From Listeria sp. PSOL-1 (GTDB taxonomy: Bacteria > Bacillota > Bacilli > Lactobacillales > Listeriaceae), in contig NZ_LR760298.1 in the NCBI RefSeq assembly GCF_902806445.1, forward strand, positions 248,001-312,000: a stretch of DNA of 64,000 nt, read 5' to 3'. Numbering within the stretch: the stretch's first letter is position 1; each line of letters opens with the position of its first letter. This document shows positions 36,516 through 45,202 of the stretch, piece after piece. A program made the position numbers and the translations under genes. Under the pieces are notes generated by a model. That model did not search any database, had not been told where the DNA came from, and saw nothing but the letters and a program-made list of their open reading frames with translations.

Positions 36516-37385
36516 ATGCGTAAAATAGCGCTCATCGTTGTTCCGACAGTGACGATGTTTATTTTAATAGCTGTTATAATCATTTTACATAATGACGAAG
36601 AAAAAGAGGATGCTAAGCTAAAGCGAACGATTATTCCAACAGTTTTTGTGCATGGATATAAAGGAACATTTAATTCTTTTGGCAATATGTTAAATCGTTT
36701 CTCTAAACAAGAAGGAAGTCGAACGATTGCCATGCGTATTAGTGTTTCACAAAAAGGGACTTTAATGGTACGTGGGAACTTGGACCCTGATCAAAAAGGT
36801 GATTCTGCAATTCAAGTAATTTTTGAAGATAATCGGGCAAGCCTTGCTAGACAAACTTTATGGATGCAAAATGTTATGCAATATTTACGCAAAAAAGAAG
36901 AAATCAAAAAAATCAACTTAGTAGGTCATTCAATGGGAGGTCTTGCTATTTTAAATTATCTTGAGACGACAAAGCTCGACCATCATTATCCAACGCCGCA
37001 AAAATTTATTGCGATTGCCACACCATTTAATGGTATAAATAAAGCTGATTACTTTAAGCTGCAAAAAGATCCAGCTGCTCATGATCTAAAAACAGGCTCT
37101 AGTGCGTTAAAACTTTTACAGCAAAAAAAACGGAACATACCAAAAAATATTAAAATGTTGGCGATTGCTGGCGAGCATAGTGGCTTGGATTCTGATGGAC
37201 TTGTTCAGGTGAAAAGTGTTTTCTTTGCAAAGAATTTTTTTCCAAAAGAAGCTTATCAAGAACGACTTGTTAAAGGACCAGATATCACACATAGCGGTTT
37301 GCATGAAAATAACCAGGTTGATCAATATGTTAGCCAGTTTTTATGGAACTTGCCTGAGAAAAGTAAAAGTAAGGCTGCTATTTAA
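36516..37385 (+). CDS. DUF915 alpha/beta hydrolase, membrane-anchored
   Basis: A 289-residue protein. The N-terminal helix (IALIVVPTVTMFILIAVIII) acts as signal or anchor. The hydrolase domain has TVFVHGYKGTFNSFG for the oxyanion loop, the nucleophile in LVGHSMGGLAIL, and late Asp and His residues (SGLDSDGLV, DITHSGLHEN). This is the DUF915 pattern of Gram-positive cell-surface hydrolases. Substrate unknown. Follows the phosphatase gene closely. Confidence 0.82.
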   Translation: MRKIALIVVPTVTMFILIAVIIILHNDEEKEDAKLKRTIIPTVFVHGYKGTFNSFGNMLNRFSKQEGSRTIAMRISVSQKGTLMVRGNLDPDQKGDSAIQVIFEDNRASLARQTLWMQNVMQYLRKKEEIKKINLVGHSMGGLAILNYLETTKLDHHYPTPQKFIAIATPFNGINKADYFKLQKDPAAHDLKTGSSALKLLQQKKRNIPKNIKMLAIAGEHSGLDSDGLVQVKSVFFAKNFFPKEAYQERLVKGPDITHSGLHENNQVDQYVSQFLWNLPEKSKSKAAI

Positions 37386-37502
37386 AAAAGTTAAAAGTAC
37401 TTAAATGTAATAGATTTATACAGCGATGTCACTTTTAAATGTTCATAAATTTATATAATGATTGATGTTAAAGATAATTTTATTATAAAAGGAGTTTATG
37501 AA

Positions 37503-38894
37503 ATGAAAAAGGACAAGAAAAAAGCACTAAAGATTCTTCTTGGCAGTGTGGCTGGTTTTGCTGTTCTTGGAAGCATTTGTTTGTTAAATGATGACACTGC
37601 ATCTGCCCATGGCTATATCTCAAGCCCAAAAAGCCGTGTTTATGAAGGTGTTCTTGAAAAAGGACAAAATTATGATGCTGCTCTTGAAAAATATGGAAAA
37701 GCAATTACTAATCCAGCGGGTATAGAGTGGTTTAAAGGTTTCCCAGAAGCAGGTCCAAGCGATGGGCACATTGCTTCAGGTGAAGGACTTCTTAACGGAG
37801 CTATTGGAGACTATAAATTAGATACACAACAAGCGAACTACTGGAAAATGCAGGATTTAAATGGTGGACCAAACAAATTTACTTGGACTTACACTGCCCC
37901 GCATGAGACTACAAAATGGGAATACTTCATCACGAAAAAAGGTTGGGATCCTAATGCTCCACTTACAAGATCTGAATTTGAAAAAATAGCAACAATCGAT
38001 CAACCTGGACATGCAACAGCAGATACCTACCCTACACATACTGTAAATCTACCTACTGATCGCAGTGGTTACTACGTTGTTTTAGCTGTGTGGACAGTTG
38101 ATAATACCGATAAATCATTCTACCAAGTAGTCGATGTTAACTTGCATAACGATGGCAATGGTAGTGGCGATGAAGATACTGTAAAACCAGATAAAGTTAC
38201 TGGAATCAAAGCAGAAAACATCACAACAAATTCTGCTGACATTAGCTGGAACGAAAGCAAAGACAACAAAGGCGTTACTGAATATCAAATTTATCGTGAT
38301 GGCAAATTAGTCAACCGCACAGCGGATACTAAATTCCATGATACCAATCTAACAGCAAATACAACTTATCACTATACTGTAACTGCAAAAGATGCTTCAG
38401 ATAACGTTTCTGATGTTAGTGATGACTACACGATGACAACAGCTAAAGCACCGGAAAATGATACAACGCCTCCTACTCCACCTACGCATTTACACGCTAT
38501 GGGAGCAACTTCATCAAGTATTTCATTAATGTGGACAGCATCTACTGACAATGTTGGTGTAGAAAAATATATTATCTACCGTAATGGTGTACCTGTTGCT
38601 GAAACCAAAGAAGCAAGCTTTAACGATACTAACTTAGAAGCAGACACATACTATGTTTATTATATTTTAGCAGTAGATAAAAGTGGGAACAGATCTACTA
38701 GCACTTCAAACATTTTTATTGAAAAAACTGCCAATGCCGACAACCCACTATTCCCTGAATGGGATGCAACAAAAGTCTATAAAGGCGGCGATGTTGTATC
38801 TTACAAGGGCAAACACTACAGAGCAAAATGGGAACAAAATGGTTTAATTCCAGGTGCCGATCAATGGGGCCCTTGGGAACTTTTAAATGACTAA
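37503..38894 (+). CDS. Lytic polysaccharide monooxygenase (AA10) with FnIII and CBM5/12 modules
   Basis: A 463-residue secreted chitin-active enzyme. Signal peptide cleavage after DDTASA would expose the N-terminal His of HGYISSPKSRV, one of the three ligands of the copper histidine brace. The AA10 domain runs to about residue 215 (DKSFYQVVDVNL). Two FnIII domains follow (PDKVTGIKAENITTNSADIS and a similar one), then a CBM5/12 with FPEWDATKVYKGGDVVSYKG. It should oxidise chitin or a related glycan outside the cell. AAAAGGAG lies before ATG 37503; TATAAT at 37454-37459 may be the -10. Confidence 0.92.
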   Translation: MKKDKKKALKILLGSVAGFAVLGSICLLNDDTASAHGYISSPKSRVYEGVLEKGQNYDAALEKYGKAITNPAGIEWFKGFPEAGPSDGHIASGEGLLNGAIGDYKLDTQQANYWKMQDLNGGPNKFTWTYTAPHETTKWEYFITKKGWDPNAPLTRSEFEKIATIDQPGHATADTYPTHTVNLPTDRSGYYVVLAVWTVDNTDKSFYQVVDVNLHNDGNGSGDEDTVKPDKVTGIKAENITTNSADISWNESKDNKGVTEYQIYRDGKLVNRTADTKFHDTNLTANTTYHYTVTAKDASDNVSDVSDDYTMTTAKAPENDTTPPTPPTHLHAMGATSSSISLMWTASTDNVGVEKYIIYRNGVPVAETKEASFNDTNLEADTYYVYYILAVDKSGNRSTSTSNIFIEKTANADNPLFPEWDATKVYKGGDVVSYKGKHYRAKWEQNGLIPGADQWGPWELLND

Positions 38895-38917
38895 GTAAAA
38901 AAGCAGGGATAATTTCA

Positions 38918-38962
38918 AAAAAGAGTCTGGGACATAAATGCTTGTCCTAGACTCTTTTTTTA
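38918..38962. terminator. Bidirectional terminator
   Basis: AAAGAGTCTGGGACA pairs with TGTCCTAGACTCTTT, with A and T runs on either side, between converging genes. Same family as the hairpin at 38-77. Confidence 0.85.
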
Positions 38963-38967
38963 TTCTT

Positions 38968-39531
38968 TTAATAGTAAGGTGCCATTAATAAATAAACTAA
39001 TACTCCCGTAAGGCTGACATAAAGCCAAATTGGCATTGTCCAGTGAACAATTTTTTTGTGCTTTTTAACCTGCATTGTCCAACCAAAAACAAGTGCAAAA
39101 AGAGCAAGTGGAACAACGATAGCTGCTAAAAAACTATGCGTGATTAAAATAAAGAAATAAATAGGCCGAAGCACCCCTGTTCCACCAAATGTGCTTGTCT
39201 CTGCTGATAAAAAGTGGAAGGTTAAATAGGAAACTAAAAATAACAAAGTTGACACAAAAGCAGCAAGAATGAAGCCACGGTGCATCTTAATGTTTTTCTT
39301 TTTAATAATCGCCCAAAGTGCAATCAAAAGAAAAATGAATGTAAAACTGTTAAAAATCGCATTCATTCGTGGAAAAATAGTTAAATCAAAATGAACAGCA
39401 CCTTGATATCCAATGGGTGAAAAAAATAGTAATAAGATAAGCACAACAGCTACAAAGGAAAAAATCATAATTGGCCAAAAATAGTTTTTATCAGATGTTG
39501 CTGAATAAAGTTTTTGATTGTCTTGCTCCAT
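38968..39531 (-). CDS. DUF420 (YozB-type) membrane protein
   Basis: A 187-residue protein with five membrane helices. FPRMNAIFNSFTFIFLLIAL, MHRGFILAAF, YFFILITHSFLAAIVVPLAL and IVHWTMPIWLYVSLTG are the DUF420 pattern; conserved His residues suggest metal or haem binding. B. subtilis homologues lie near cytochrome oxidase genes. Here it is last in a three-gene group with pdxK and a HAD phosphatase. Confidence 0.82.
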   Translation of the reverse strand: MEQDNQKLYSATSDKNYFWPIMIFSFVAVVLILLLFFSPIGYQGAVHFDLTIFPRMNAIFNSFTFIFLLIALWAIIKKKNIKMHRGFILAAFVSTLLFLVSYLTFHFLSAETSTFGGTGVLRPIYFFILITHSFLAAIVVPLALFALVFGWTMQVKKHKKIVHWTMPIWLYVSLTGVLVYLLMAPYY

Positions 39532-39561
39532 GAAAATAAACCCCTTTATTTGTTTTAATTT

Positions 39562-40380
39562 TTATATCCGTTTTTCTGCTTGATTATACGCTCCGTGCCA
39601 AACTGGTCCGATAAACTGATTTAAAGGAAATCCTTCTTTAATTGCTGCTGTCACAAAATCTTTTGCCTTAGAAACAGCTTCTGGAACACTCATCCCTTTG
39701 GCAAGTCCTGCTGTAATTGCTGCTGCAAATGTACAACCAGCACCGTGATTATGGCTAGCAGCGATTTTGTCCACTTCAAAGACCGTGAAATCTTGTCCAT
39801 CATAAAGTAAATCAATCGCTTTCTCGCTTTTAAGTGCTTTTCCGCCCTTGATTACAACATATTTAGCACCTAGGTCAATTATTTTTTTAGCAGCAGCTTT
39901 CATATCATCTATTGTTGTCAGTTTGCCAAGTCCGGACAATTGGCCTGCTTCGAACAAATTTGGCGTTGTAATGATTGCTTTAGGAAGAAGTAAATCACGA
40001 ATGGCTGTCGCATTTTCAGGTTGAATCAGTTCATCTTCGCCTTTACAAACCATAACAGGATCAATAACAACATTCTTTAAATCATATTGGTCAATCACTT
40101 CGCGTGTAGCTTTAATAATATCGATAGAACCTAGCATTCCTGTTTTCATTGCATCGACTGGGCCGCCTGAGAGAATCGTTTTAAGTTGTTCACGAACAAG
40201 TTTTGCATCAATCGGGGTGACTCCGTGGGCCCAATTGTTATCTGGATCCATCGTTACAATCGTTGTGATGGCGCTAAACCCGAATGTACCATACTCTTCA
40301 AAAGTTTTTAAATCAGCTTGAAGCCCTGCTCCACCACTTGAATCAGAACCGGCAATAGTTAATGTTTTTTTGATAGACAT
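39562..40380 (-). CDS. pdxK: Pyridoxal/pyridoxine kinase (ThiD-like)
   Basis: A 272-residue ribokinase-fold kinase. IAGSDSSGGAGLQADLKTFE binds the substrate, and the HNHGAGCTFAAAITAGLAKG anion hole and catalytic region is at the C-terminus. The ThiD-like PdxK of Firmicutes has this length and these motifs. It phosphorylates B6 vitamers at ATP's expense; a true HMP(-P) kinase ThiD is the alternative. Lies 17 bases after the HAD phosphatase gene, whose family includes PLP phosphatases. Confidence 0.78.
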   Translation of the reverse strand: MSIKKTLTIAGSDSSGGAGLQADLKTFEEYGTFGFSAITTIVTMDPDNNWAHGVTPIDAKLVREQLKTILSGGPVDAMKTGMLGSIDIIKATREVIDQYDLKNVVIDPVMVCKGEDELIQPENATAIRDLLLPKAIITTPNLFEAGQLSGLGKLTTIDDMKAAAKKIIDLGAKYVVIKGGKALKSEKAIDLLYDGQDFTVFEVDKIAASHNHGAGCTFAAAITAGLAKGMSVPEAVSKAKDFVTAAIKEGFPLNQFIGPVWHGAYNQAEKRI

Positions 40381-40397
40381 TTATATGACCTCCAAGA

Positions 40398-41264
40398 TTA
40401 ATGATTGTTTTTAAGCATTTGATAAATTGCCTGTGCCACACCATGATCATCATTTGTTGATGTATGGTATTTTGCTTCTTTTTTAACCTCAGCTTCAGCA
40501 TTTCCCATAGCAACACTGTAACCAGCCATTTTAAGCATAGACAAGTCATTCATATTATCCCCGATAGCGAATGTTTCGTCCAGTGTTACGCCCATTTTTT
40601 CAATATAATATTGTAATGAAATGCCTTTTTGAGCTTCGCGATGTGTAATTTCGATATTGTTTGAAAATGAGGAAGTAACAGCAATATCTCTAGAAGCTGA
40701 TAACGTTTCACTTGCTTGTTTTAATTTATTTTTATCTGCTGAAAAGGAGATAAGTTTTAAAATGGTGATTTCTTGATTAGAAAAAAGACGGGATATATCG
40801 TTAATTTCGCGCACGTTTTTTGATTCGAAGCGTTCCTCAATTTTTTCAATCACTTCGTCTTTTTTGGCATCGGGAAAAAATTGCTGTTGCATTTCTGTCA
40901 TGAATTTTTTTCCGTAAGCTTTATCAAGCGTAATTGGACCAATATCTGTGAAAAATTCGGTGTACATATCATGTTCGTTTAATACTTGAAAAATTTTTTT
41001 GACTAGCTGTTTTTCTAGTGGATGTTGTAAGATAATTTTTCCATGTTCATCGCGAATTTCTGCCCCATTCATACAAATTGCTGGAGCATAAAGATTTGCT
41101 TGATGTGCAAGTGACATAGCATCGTCATACATTCTTCCAGTACAAAGCACGAAATGGAGCCCTTTTTCGCGAGCATACTGAATGGCGTTGACGTTTTCTT
41201 TCGCAATGCGGATAGCTGAATTAAGTAGCGTTCCATCCATGTCTGAAGCAATAACTTTTATCAT
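40398..41264 (-). CDS. Cof-type HAD phosphatase
   Basis: A 288-residue HAD hydrolase of the Cof/YidA class. Motif I is DMDGTLLNS, motif II is LCTGR, and motif IV is GDNMNDLSML; the C2B cap lies between. Such enzymes hydrolyse sugar phosphates, FMN or PLP. First gene of the minus-strand group. AGGAGG precedes the ATG. Confidence 0.87.
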   Translation of the reverse strand: MIKVIASDMDGTLLNSAIRIAKENVNAIQYAREKGLHFVLCTGRMYDDAMSLAHQANLYAPAICMNGAEIRDEHGKIILQHPLEKQLVKKIFQVLNEHDMYTEFFTDIGPITLDKAYGKKFMTEMQQQFFPDAKKDEVIEKIEERFESKNVREINDISRLFSNQEITILKLISFSADKNKLKQASETLSASRDIAVTSSFSNNIEITHREAQKGISLQYYIEKMGVTLDETFAIGDNMNDLSMLKMAGYSVAMGNAEAEVKKEAKYHTSTNDDHGVAQAIYQMLKNNH

Positions 41265-41412
41265 AAATAAGATTCCTCCTAGATATTTCCCTATCTACTT
41301 AAGAATAGCATTTTTTAAAAGAATTTGCAGTTGAATAATCCGATATGGAGATTTTTGCGAAGTGAAAAAAATTTCGTTATAATTAAAGAAATATTGAAAA
41401 GGAAGGTGACAT

Positions 41413-41979
41413 ATGAAAACAGAAGTAGAAAAAATGCTGGCAGGAGAACCATATGATCCAGCCGATCGTGTTCTTACGCATGGACGAGACCGAGCAAGAA
41501 AATTATGTCGCACCATTAACGAAACGATTGATCTAGCGCAACGTTCTGAATTATTAAAAGGGTTACTAGCTGAAACTGGCGAAAATATATATGTCGAACC
41601 AAATTTTCGTGTCGATTATGGTTCTAATATTTATCTAGGTGAACATTTCTATGCCAACTTTGATTGTGTGATTTTAGATGTTTGCGAAGTGCGGATTGGA
41701 AAAAATTGTATGTTTGCACCGGGAGTACATGTTTATACAGCGACACATTCACTTAACCCGGCTGAAAGAAATAGCGGGTATGAATTAGGCCGCCCTGTTA
41801 CAATTGGTGATAACGCCTGGATTGGTGGGCGTTCAGTTATAAATCCTGGAGTAACTCTTGGTGATAATGTTGTTGTTGGCTCTGGTTCTGTTGTCACTAA
41901 GTCTTTTCCTGATAATGTTGTTATTGCTGGGAACCCAGCTTGTATTGTGAAGCACATTGATGGGAGTGATGCCACATGA
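41413..41979 (+). CDS. Maltose/galactoside O-acetyltransferase-type enzyme
   Basis: A 188-residue left-handed beta-helix acetyltransferase with hexapeptide repeats and the catalytic His in HVYTATHSL. The N-terminal [15 protein letters not shown] is the maltose-acetyltransferase (Mac) domain. It transfers acetyl from acetyl-CoA to a sugar. GGAAGGTG is before the ATG; it overlaps the next gene by 4 bases. Confidence 0.88.
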   Translation: MKTEVEKMLAGEPYDPADRVLTHGRDRARKLCRTINETIDLAQRSELLKGLLAETGENIYVEPNFRVDYGSNIYLGEHFYANFDCVILDVCEVRIGKNCMFAPGVHVYTATHSLNPAERNSGYELGRPVTIGDNAWIGGRSVINPGVTLGDNVVVGSGSVVTKSFPDNVVIAGNPACIVKHIDGSDAT

Positions 41980-42242
41980 GTATTGCTAAGGAAACCATTT
42001 TTGCAAAAATAGAAAAAGAGCTAAAGCTAGCAAAAGTAGCAGAAACACAAAATGAACAAAATAACCATTTGCATGCTATGGAAGTGTTACTCGACTTGAT
42101 GTTGCAGCCAGAAAACATGAAAGAGTCACAAAAAATAGGGGATTCAGCGGTACAGGCGCAAGAAAAGCCATTGTTAGTCAATCAAGGACAAAAATTAATC
42201 ATGGAAGATGGCGCAAATGGAGACTCGTTATTTGAATTTTAA
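41976..42242 (+). CDS. YwdI-like (DUF5327) small protein
   Basis: An 88-residue hydrophilic protein. [18 protein letters not shown] and [14 protein letters not shown] form the conserved helical part; the C-terminus is low complexity. It matches the YwdI/DUF5327 family in size and sequence pattern. In B. subtilis ywdI also lies near ywdK, a DUF423 gene like the one that follows here. Function unknown. Confidence 0.65.
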   Translation: MSIAKETIFAKIEKELKLAKVAETQNEQNNHLHAMEVLLDLMLQPENMKESQKIGDSAVQAQEKPLLVNQGQKLIMEDGANGDSLFEF

Positions 42243-42257
42243 GGGGAATGGTCATTT

Positions 42258-42641
42258 ATGAAAAAAGTGTTGACAATAGGTGGTATCTTTGGGCTTTTAG
42301 CAGTGTTGTTAGGAGCATTTGGGTCTCATGGGTTAAAAAGTGTATTAGGAAGTAGTGTAGGTGTTTGGGAAACAGCGGTGCATTATCAAATGTTTCATGC
42401 TATTGTTTTGCTTGTCACCGGAATATTATTAGCTTTGACGAAAAGTAAACTATATTTAGCTGCAGCATGGTTTTTTTCGATTGGAATTATCCTTTTTTCT
42501 GGAAGTTTATATTTACTTAGCACTTTGAAAATAACGATGTTAGGGCCAGTAACCCCATTTGGAGGAGTAGCCTTTATTGCTGGCTGGTTATGTTTTATTA
42601 TCGGTACACTGAAACAAAATAATTTTTTCCAAAAATATTAA
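42258..42641 (+). CDS. DUF423 (YwdK-like) membrane protein
   Basis: A 127-residue protein with four membrane helices. LLGAFGSHGLK near the N-terminus, a YQMFHAIVLLVTGILLA helix and PFGGVAFIAGWL are the DUF423 signature. AGGGGAATGG lies before the ATG. It is the last core gene before the accessory island. Confidence 0.85.
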   Translation: MKKVLTIGGIFGLLAVLLGAFGSHGLKSVLGSSVGVWETAVHYQMFHAIVLLVTGILLALTKSKLYLAAAWFFSIGIILFSGSLYLLSTLKITMLGPVTPFGGVAFIAGWLCFIIGTLKQNNFFQKY

Positions 42642-42784
42642 TTGTTGATTGTAACATGCAAGGTACTGGTGTTAAAGAATTTATGTCGTAGTATTTCAGT
42701 TTTTATTAATATTTGTCATTAAACTTTAATAAAAAAATTGTTTTATTGGGTTTCTTTTTATTTTTGACGGGTAATATATGAACA

Positions 42785-42907
42785 TAAGCAACGACAATCT
42801 TATTACTTTTTCTCCCTTTTTAGTAAGAGATTGTCCTTTCTTACCTTAAACTCCCTTTTTAGGTGCTGAAACACGTTAATTGTAGTGTTTTCAGCACCTT
42901 TTTTTGT
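42785..42907 (+). ncRNA. Candidate LhrC/Rli22/Rli33-type small RNA
   Basis: A TAATAT hexamer (42772-42777) precedes about 120 bases with no frame. Hairpin 1 pairs GACAATCT with AGATTGTC and shows the CU-rich loop TTTTTCTCCCTTTTT. A single-stranded CU-rich stretch (AAACTCCCTTTTT) follows, then the terminator AGGTGCTGAAACAC/GTGTTTTCAGCACCT with a T run. Two exposed UCCC motifs plus a 3' terminator and this length are the design of the Listeria LhrC family, which pairs with ribosome sites of surface-protein mRNAs. Sequence identity was not tested. Confidence 0.55.
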
Positions 42908-42948
42908 TTATTTTTGAGGTTGCCCCTCGCAGTTACCCCTCGCTTAGC

Positions 42949-43091
42949 TTATAAGTCTTTTATTTTTTTATATTCTTCATAGATATTTATGGTGTTTTTT
43001 CTCATAATTTCATCTGCGTGAGTATAAACTTTTGTAATTTTAGAGCCTTTTACGTGTCCTATTCGTTGTTGGATAGCTACCTCGATAATAT
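42949..43091 (-). pseudogene. Tyrosine integrase C-terminal remnant 1
   Basis: On the minus strand a frame ends at 42949 and reads VAIQQRIGHVKGSKITKVYT followed by HADEIMR and a Lys-rich tail. The IGH and the tyrosine in VYTH correspond to the last catalytic histidine and the nucleophile of phage-type tyrosine recombinases. Nothing upstream encodes the rest of the enzyme; about 46 residues remain. Confidence 0.65.
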
Positions 43092-43141
43092 AGCATGTTT
43101 TGTGTCTACTTTATTAGTATACATCCAATAACGTACTACAT

Positions 43142-43261
43142 GAAGAAGGCGGTTATTATAGTGTGCTATTAGGTTTATTGCTATTTACAATCGGAATTAT
43201 ATAGTTAATTGTTACCGGTACCTTATCTTTTTATAGAAGAAGAAAGATGAGTAAGAGATAG
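43142..43261 (+). pseudogene. Remnant of an LPXTG protein C-terminus
   Basis: The frame reads EEGGYYSVLLGLLLFTIGII, a stop, then LIVTGTLSFYRRRKMSKR and a stop. A hydrophobic helix followed by a basic tail is the end of a sortase signal. The LPXTG motif itself is not recognisable just upstream, and there is a stop inside the helix. Confidence 0.4.
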
Positions 43262-43333
43262 GTTAATTTTAAATAGTGAAACACTTGTCCAATCTAAGAA
43301 AAAAGCTGATCTAAGTTAGGCATGAATTTTCCT

Positions 43334-43373
43334 AAAAAAGAGTCTGGATTATCAACTATCCAGACTCTTTTAT
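43334..43373 (-). terminator. Terminator of toxin gene 1
   Basis: AAAAGAGTCTGGAT pairs with ATCCAGACTCTTTT; it lies just beyond the toxin stop codon. Confidence 0.8.
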
Positions 43374-43388
43374 AAATTTTCAGCTCTT

Positions 43389-44366
43389 TTACTTAAGCTT
43401 AACTATTTTTTTATCAACAACTTTTACATTTTTAGAATCTGTAATATCTGTGACAGTAACAATAAAATCCGTGCCTGTTTGATAGGAATATTCACCTTCA
43501 CCATCGAATGCTATTTTAGATTCGAGATTACCCTGGAGATATTTCAAAAATGCATCCATCAAACTAGTAGCATTTGTTTCAACTTTTAAATCTTTAAAAT
43601 TGGAAGGTGTAATGAAGTAATCCATAACGTATGGGGATGTTATGACAATGTCTTTTTGGGTAGGAATCCCGTGGCTGTCATAATGAACACCTTGTAATGT
43701 ATTTGTAAAATTAGGATTATTTTTTGTCGTAACCGCTTTTAATGCTACTTTTCCATAATAAGGCACCTTTCTTAAGTCAGCACGTACCTTGTATTTTTTG
43801 CCTGCTGGAACTTTAACTAATTGTCGGGGGGCAGTGACTGTATTTGTTTCTGTAAAAGTCTTTGTTTCAGTCGAAGAAGCATTAAATTCTAAATTAATAT
43901 CACTTCCTGGAATAAAAACTGGGACAATTTTATCAGAATTAATTTTAAATCCTTTAGAGGTTGCGGTTGATGTACTGAATGCTACAGCTTGAGAGAATTC
44001 TGAGGTACTAAGGTTTTGGTCTACATCACTTCCTGTATTATCAAGGATATTATCACCCATATAAACAGGTTCTATATCGCCTTTAATAGGTTCACCTAAT
44101 GTGCTACCACTTACATCAAATTTTTCATTTTGTTTCGTACTGTTTAGATTTACAGCAGTATAATTATCAAAAGTTTCCCCTTCTTGCATTTTTTTATAAA
44201 AGTCTTTAGCTGCGGCATTTAAACGATCTGTAATAGGGACAATGACTCCTTCTTTTTTAGAGGGTAATTCTGCTTTTACAATTTCTGGGTTAAAAGTTGG
44301 TATAGTAACTGTAGTTAAGATAACACTAGGAAGTAATACTAAACTTAATAATTTTAACTTTTTCAT
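43389..44366 (-). CDS. ETX/MTX2-family beta-pore-forming toxin, copy 1
   Basis: A 325-residue secreted protein of the epsilon-toxin/Mtx2 (aerolysin-like) family. After a signal peptide (about 1-33, SVILTTVTIPTF...VKAE) come the family elements in order: DNYTAVNLNSTKQNEKFDVS, PVYMGDNILDN, STSEFSQAVAFSTSTATSKG, then the Ser/Thr-alternating insertion hairpin (NLEFNASSTETKTFTETNTV) and RQLVKVPAGKKYKV. Length is that of Mtx2-type toxins. It should be exported as a soluble monomer and form an oligomeric barrel in target membranes; the target cell is unknown. AAGGAG precedes the ATG. A paralogue lies at 50395-51375 with the same promoter module. Confidence 0.85.
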   Translation of the reverse strand: MKKLKLLSLVLLPSVILTTVTIPTFNPEIVKAELPSKKEGVIVPITDRLNAAAKDFYKKMQEGETFDNYTAVNLNSTKQNEKFDVSGSTLGEPIKGDIEPVYMGDNILDNTGSDVDQNLSTSEFSQAVAFSTSTATSKGFKINSDKIVPVFIPGSDINLEFNASSTETKTFTETNTVTAPRQLVKVPAGKKYKVRADLRKVPYYGKVALKAVTTKNNPNFTNTLQGVHYDSHGIPTQKDIVITSPYVMDYFITPSNFKDLKVETNATSLMDAFLKYLQGNLESKIAFDGEGEYSYQTGTDFIVTVTDITDSKNVKVVDKKIVKLK

Positions 44367-44520
44367 TTAAACCGCTCCTTATTTCTTTTTAGTCTAGTAA
44401 AAAATAGAATGGATAAAACTAACTTGGATATTCACCACCTTTCTATTTAATTTTAGAAAAATGATTAGGATAATAGTCTTTCATGTTGTAATAAGTGTAT
44501 CTTTTTTAAATTTAAATGAG

Positions 44521-44568
44521 GTGTATTATAGATACATGGTATAAAATTAAATATGTATATTTTGTGTC
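44521..44568 (-). promoter_or_regulatory. Toxin promoter module, copy 1
   Basis: On the minus strand ACAAAATATACATATTTAAT is followed by TTTATACCATGTATCTATAA and ACAC. The arms ATACAT and ATGTAT form an inverted repeat. Nearly the same block, in the same orientation and about the same distance from the start codon, precedes toxin copy 2 (51521-51569). The leader of about 150 bases contains an AAAGGTGG followed by a short GTG frame (MNIQVSFIHS...). Confidence 0.55.
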
Positions 44569-44647
44569 TAATGACAGAATACACAGTTATATAAAATTTA
44601 TTTTTAATCGTTTGTGATAAAAAATAAGTCATTCATTACATTTTTGA

Positions 44648-44684
44648 TTATTGTATCCGCTTTTATGCTATGATGAAAGCGTAA
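44648..44684 (+). promoter_or_regulatory. Shared secreted-gene promoter block, copy 1
   Basis: TTGTATCCGCTTTTATG then CTATGATGAAAGCGTAA. TATGAT at 44669-44674 is the likely -10. The same block occurs at 45827-45863 and, in part, at 48876-48926. No good -35 lies at 17 bases, suggesting an activator. TGAAAGCG resembles a cre half-site. Confidence 0.5.
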
Positions 44685-44712
44685 AACATTATAATTAAAA
44701 AGGAGGTTTAAA

Positions 44713-45187
44713 ATGAAAAAGTCAATTAAGTTTTGCTGTGCTTCACTTGCTCTAGCTATGGGATTATCAGTAGTAACGCCAAGCATAAGCGCCTATGCTG
44801 CTGAAAGAAACTTAGAAAAGGTAATATCTAAAAACCAAGAATTAGTAGAATTTAGTAGTGCTCTAAATGAAGCTTTAAAAGAGGATGGCATCACTCAACA
44901 ACAATGGAATAATTATATAGCAGAAACAAAAGCTGCTGCAACTCAAGAACCAACGCCAAGGTGGAAGGGCGCAGTTATAAAAAAACAATGAAGTTTGCTA
45001 TTAAACATGTAAATGTCATTCCATCAAAAAAAGTGAGAGATGTTGTAAAAAAATATGGTGGAAAAATTATCAAAGCGATTGATACATATACTTGTTACGA
45101 TATTGTTAAGGCTTTAACCAAAGTAGGCATTCCATATAAATATTGCAGATTTAATTGCAGATTTTTTAGTAACATTTATTTTATAAT
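44713..45187 (+). pseudogene. Secreted bacteriocin-like peptide gene, frameshifted twice
   Basis: The first frame (ATG 44713, after AAGGAGG) encodes a signal peptide MKKSIKFCCASLALAMGLSV...SAYA and an acidic spacer, then stops after WKGAVIKKQ. In the -1 frame the protein continues: TMKFAIKHVNVIPSKKVRDV...GKIIKAIDTYTCYDIVKALT. A second shift at 45145 restores KYADLIADFLVTFIL and a stop at 45187 in place of a cysteine-rich, unlikely tail. The whole would be a short secreted protein with a cationic amphipathic C-terminal domain, as in some bacteriocins. The first shift falls on a run of seven A. Function inferred only from layout. Confidence 0.6.
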
Positions 45188-45202
45188 TATTTGAGGTAAC
45201 TT

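Noticed and set aside
44961..44990. Programmed -1 frameshift at the seven-A run
   Set aside because: The heptamer fits, but a second shift further on cannot be explained that way and no clear stem follows; decay or sequencing error is simpler. Kept only as a point to check.
44961..45194. Separate 77-codon gene after the broken secreted peptide
   Set aside because: Its GTG start has no ribosome site and lies inside the first frame. Its sequence continues the upstream protein, so it was joined into one pseudogene.
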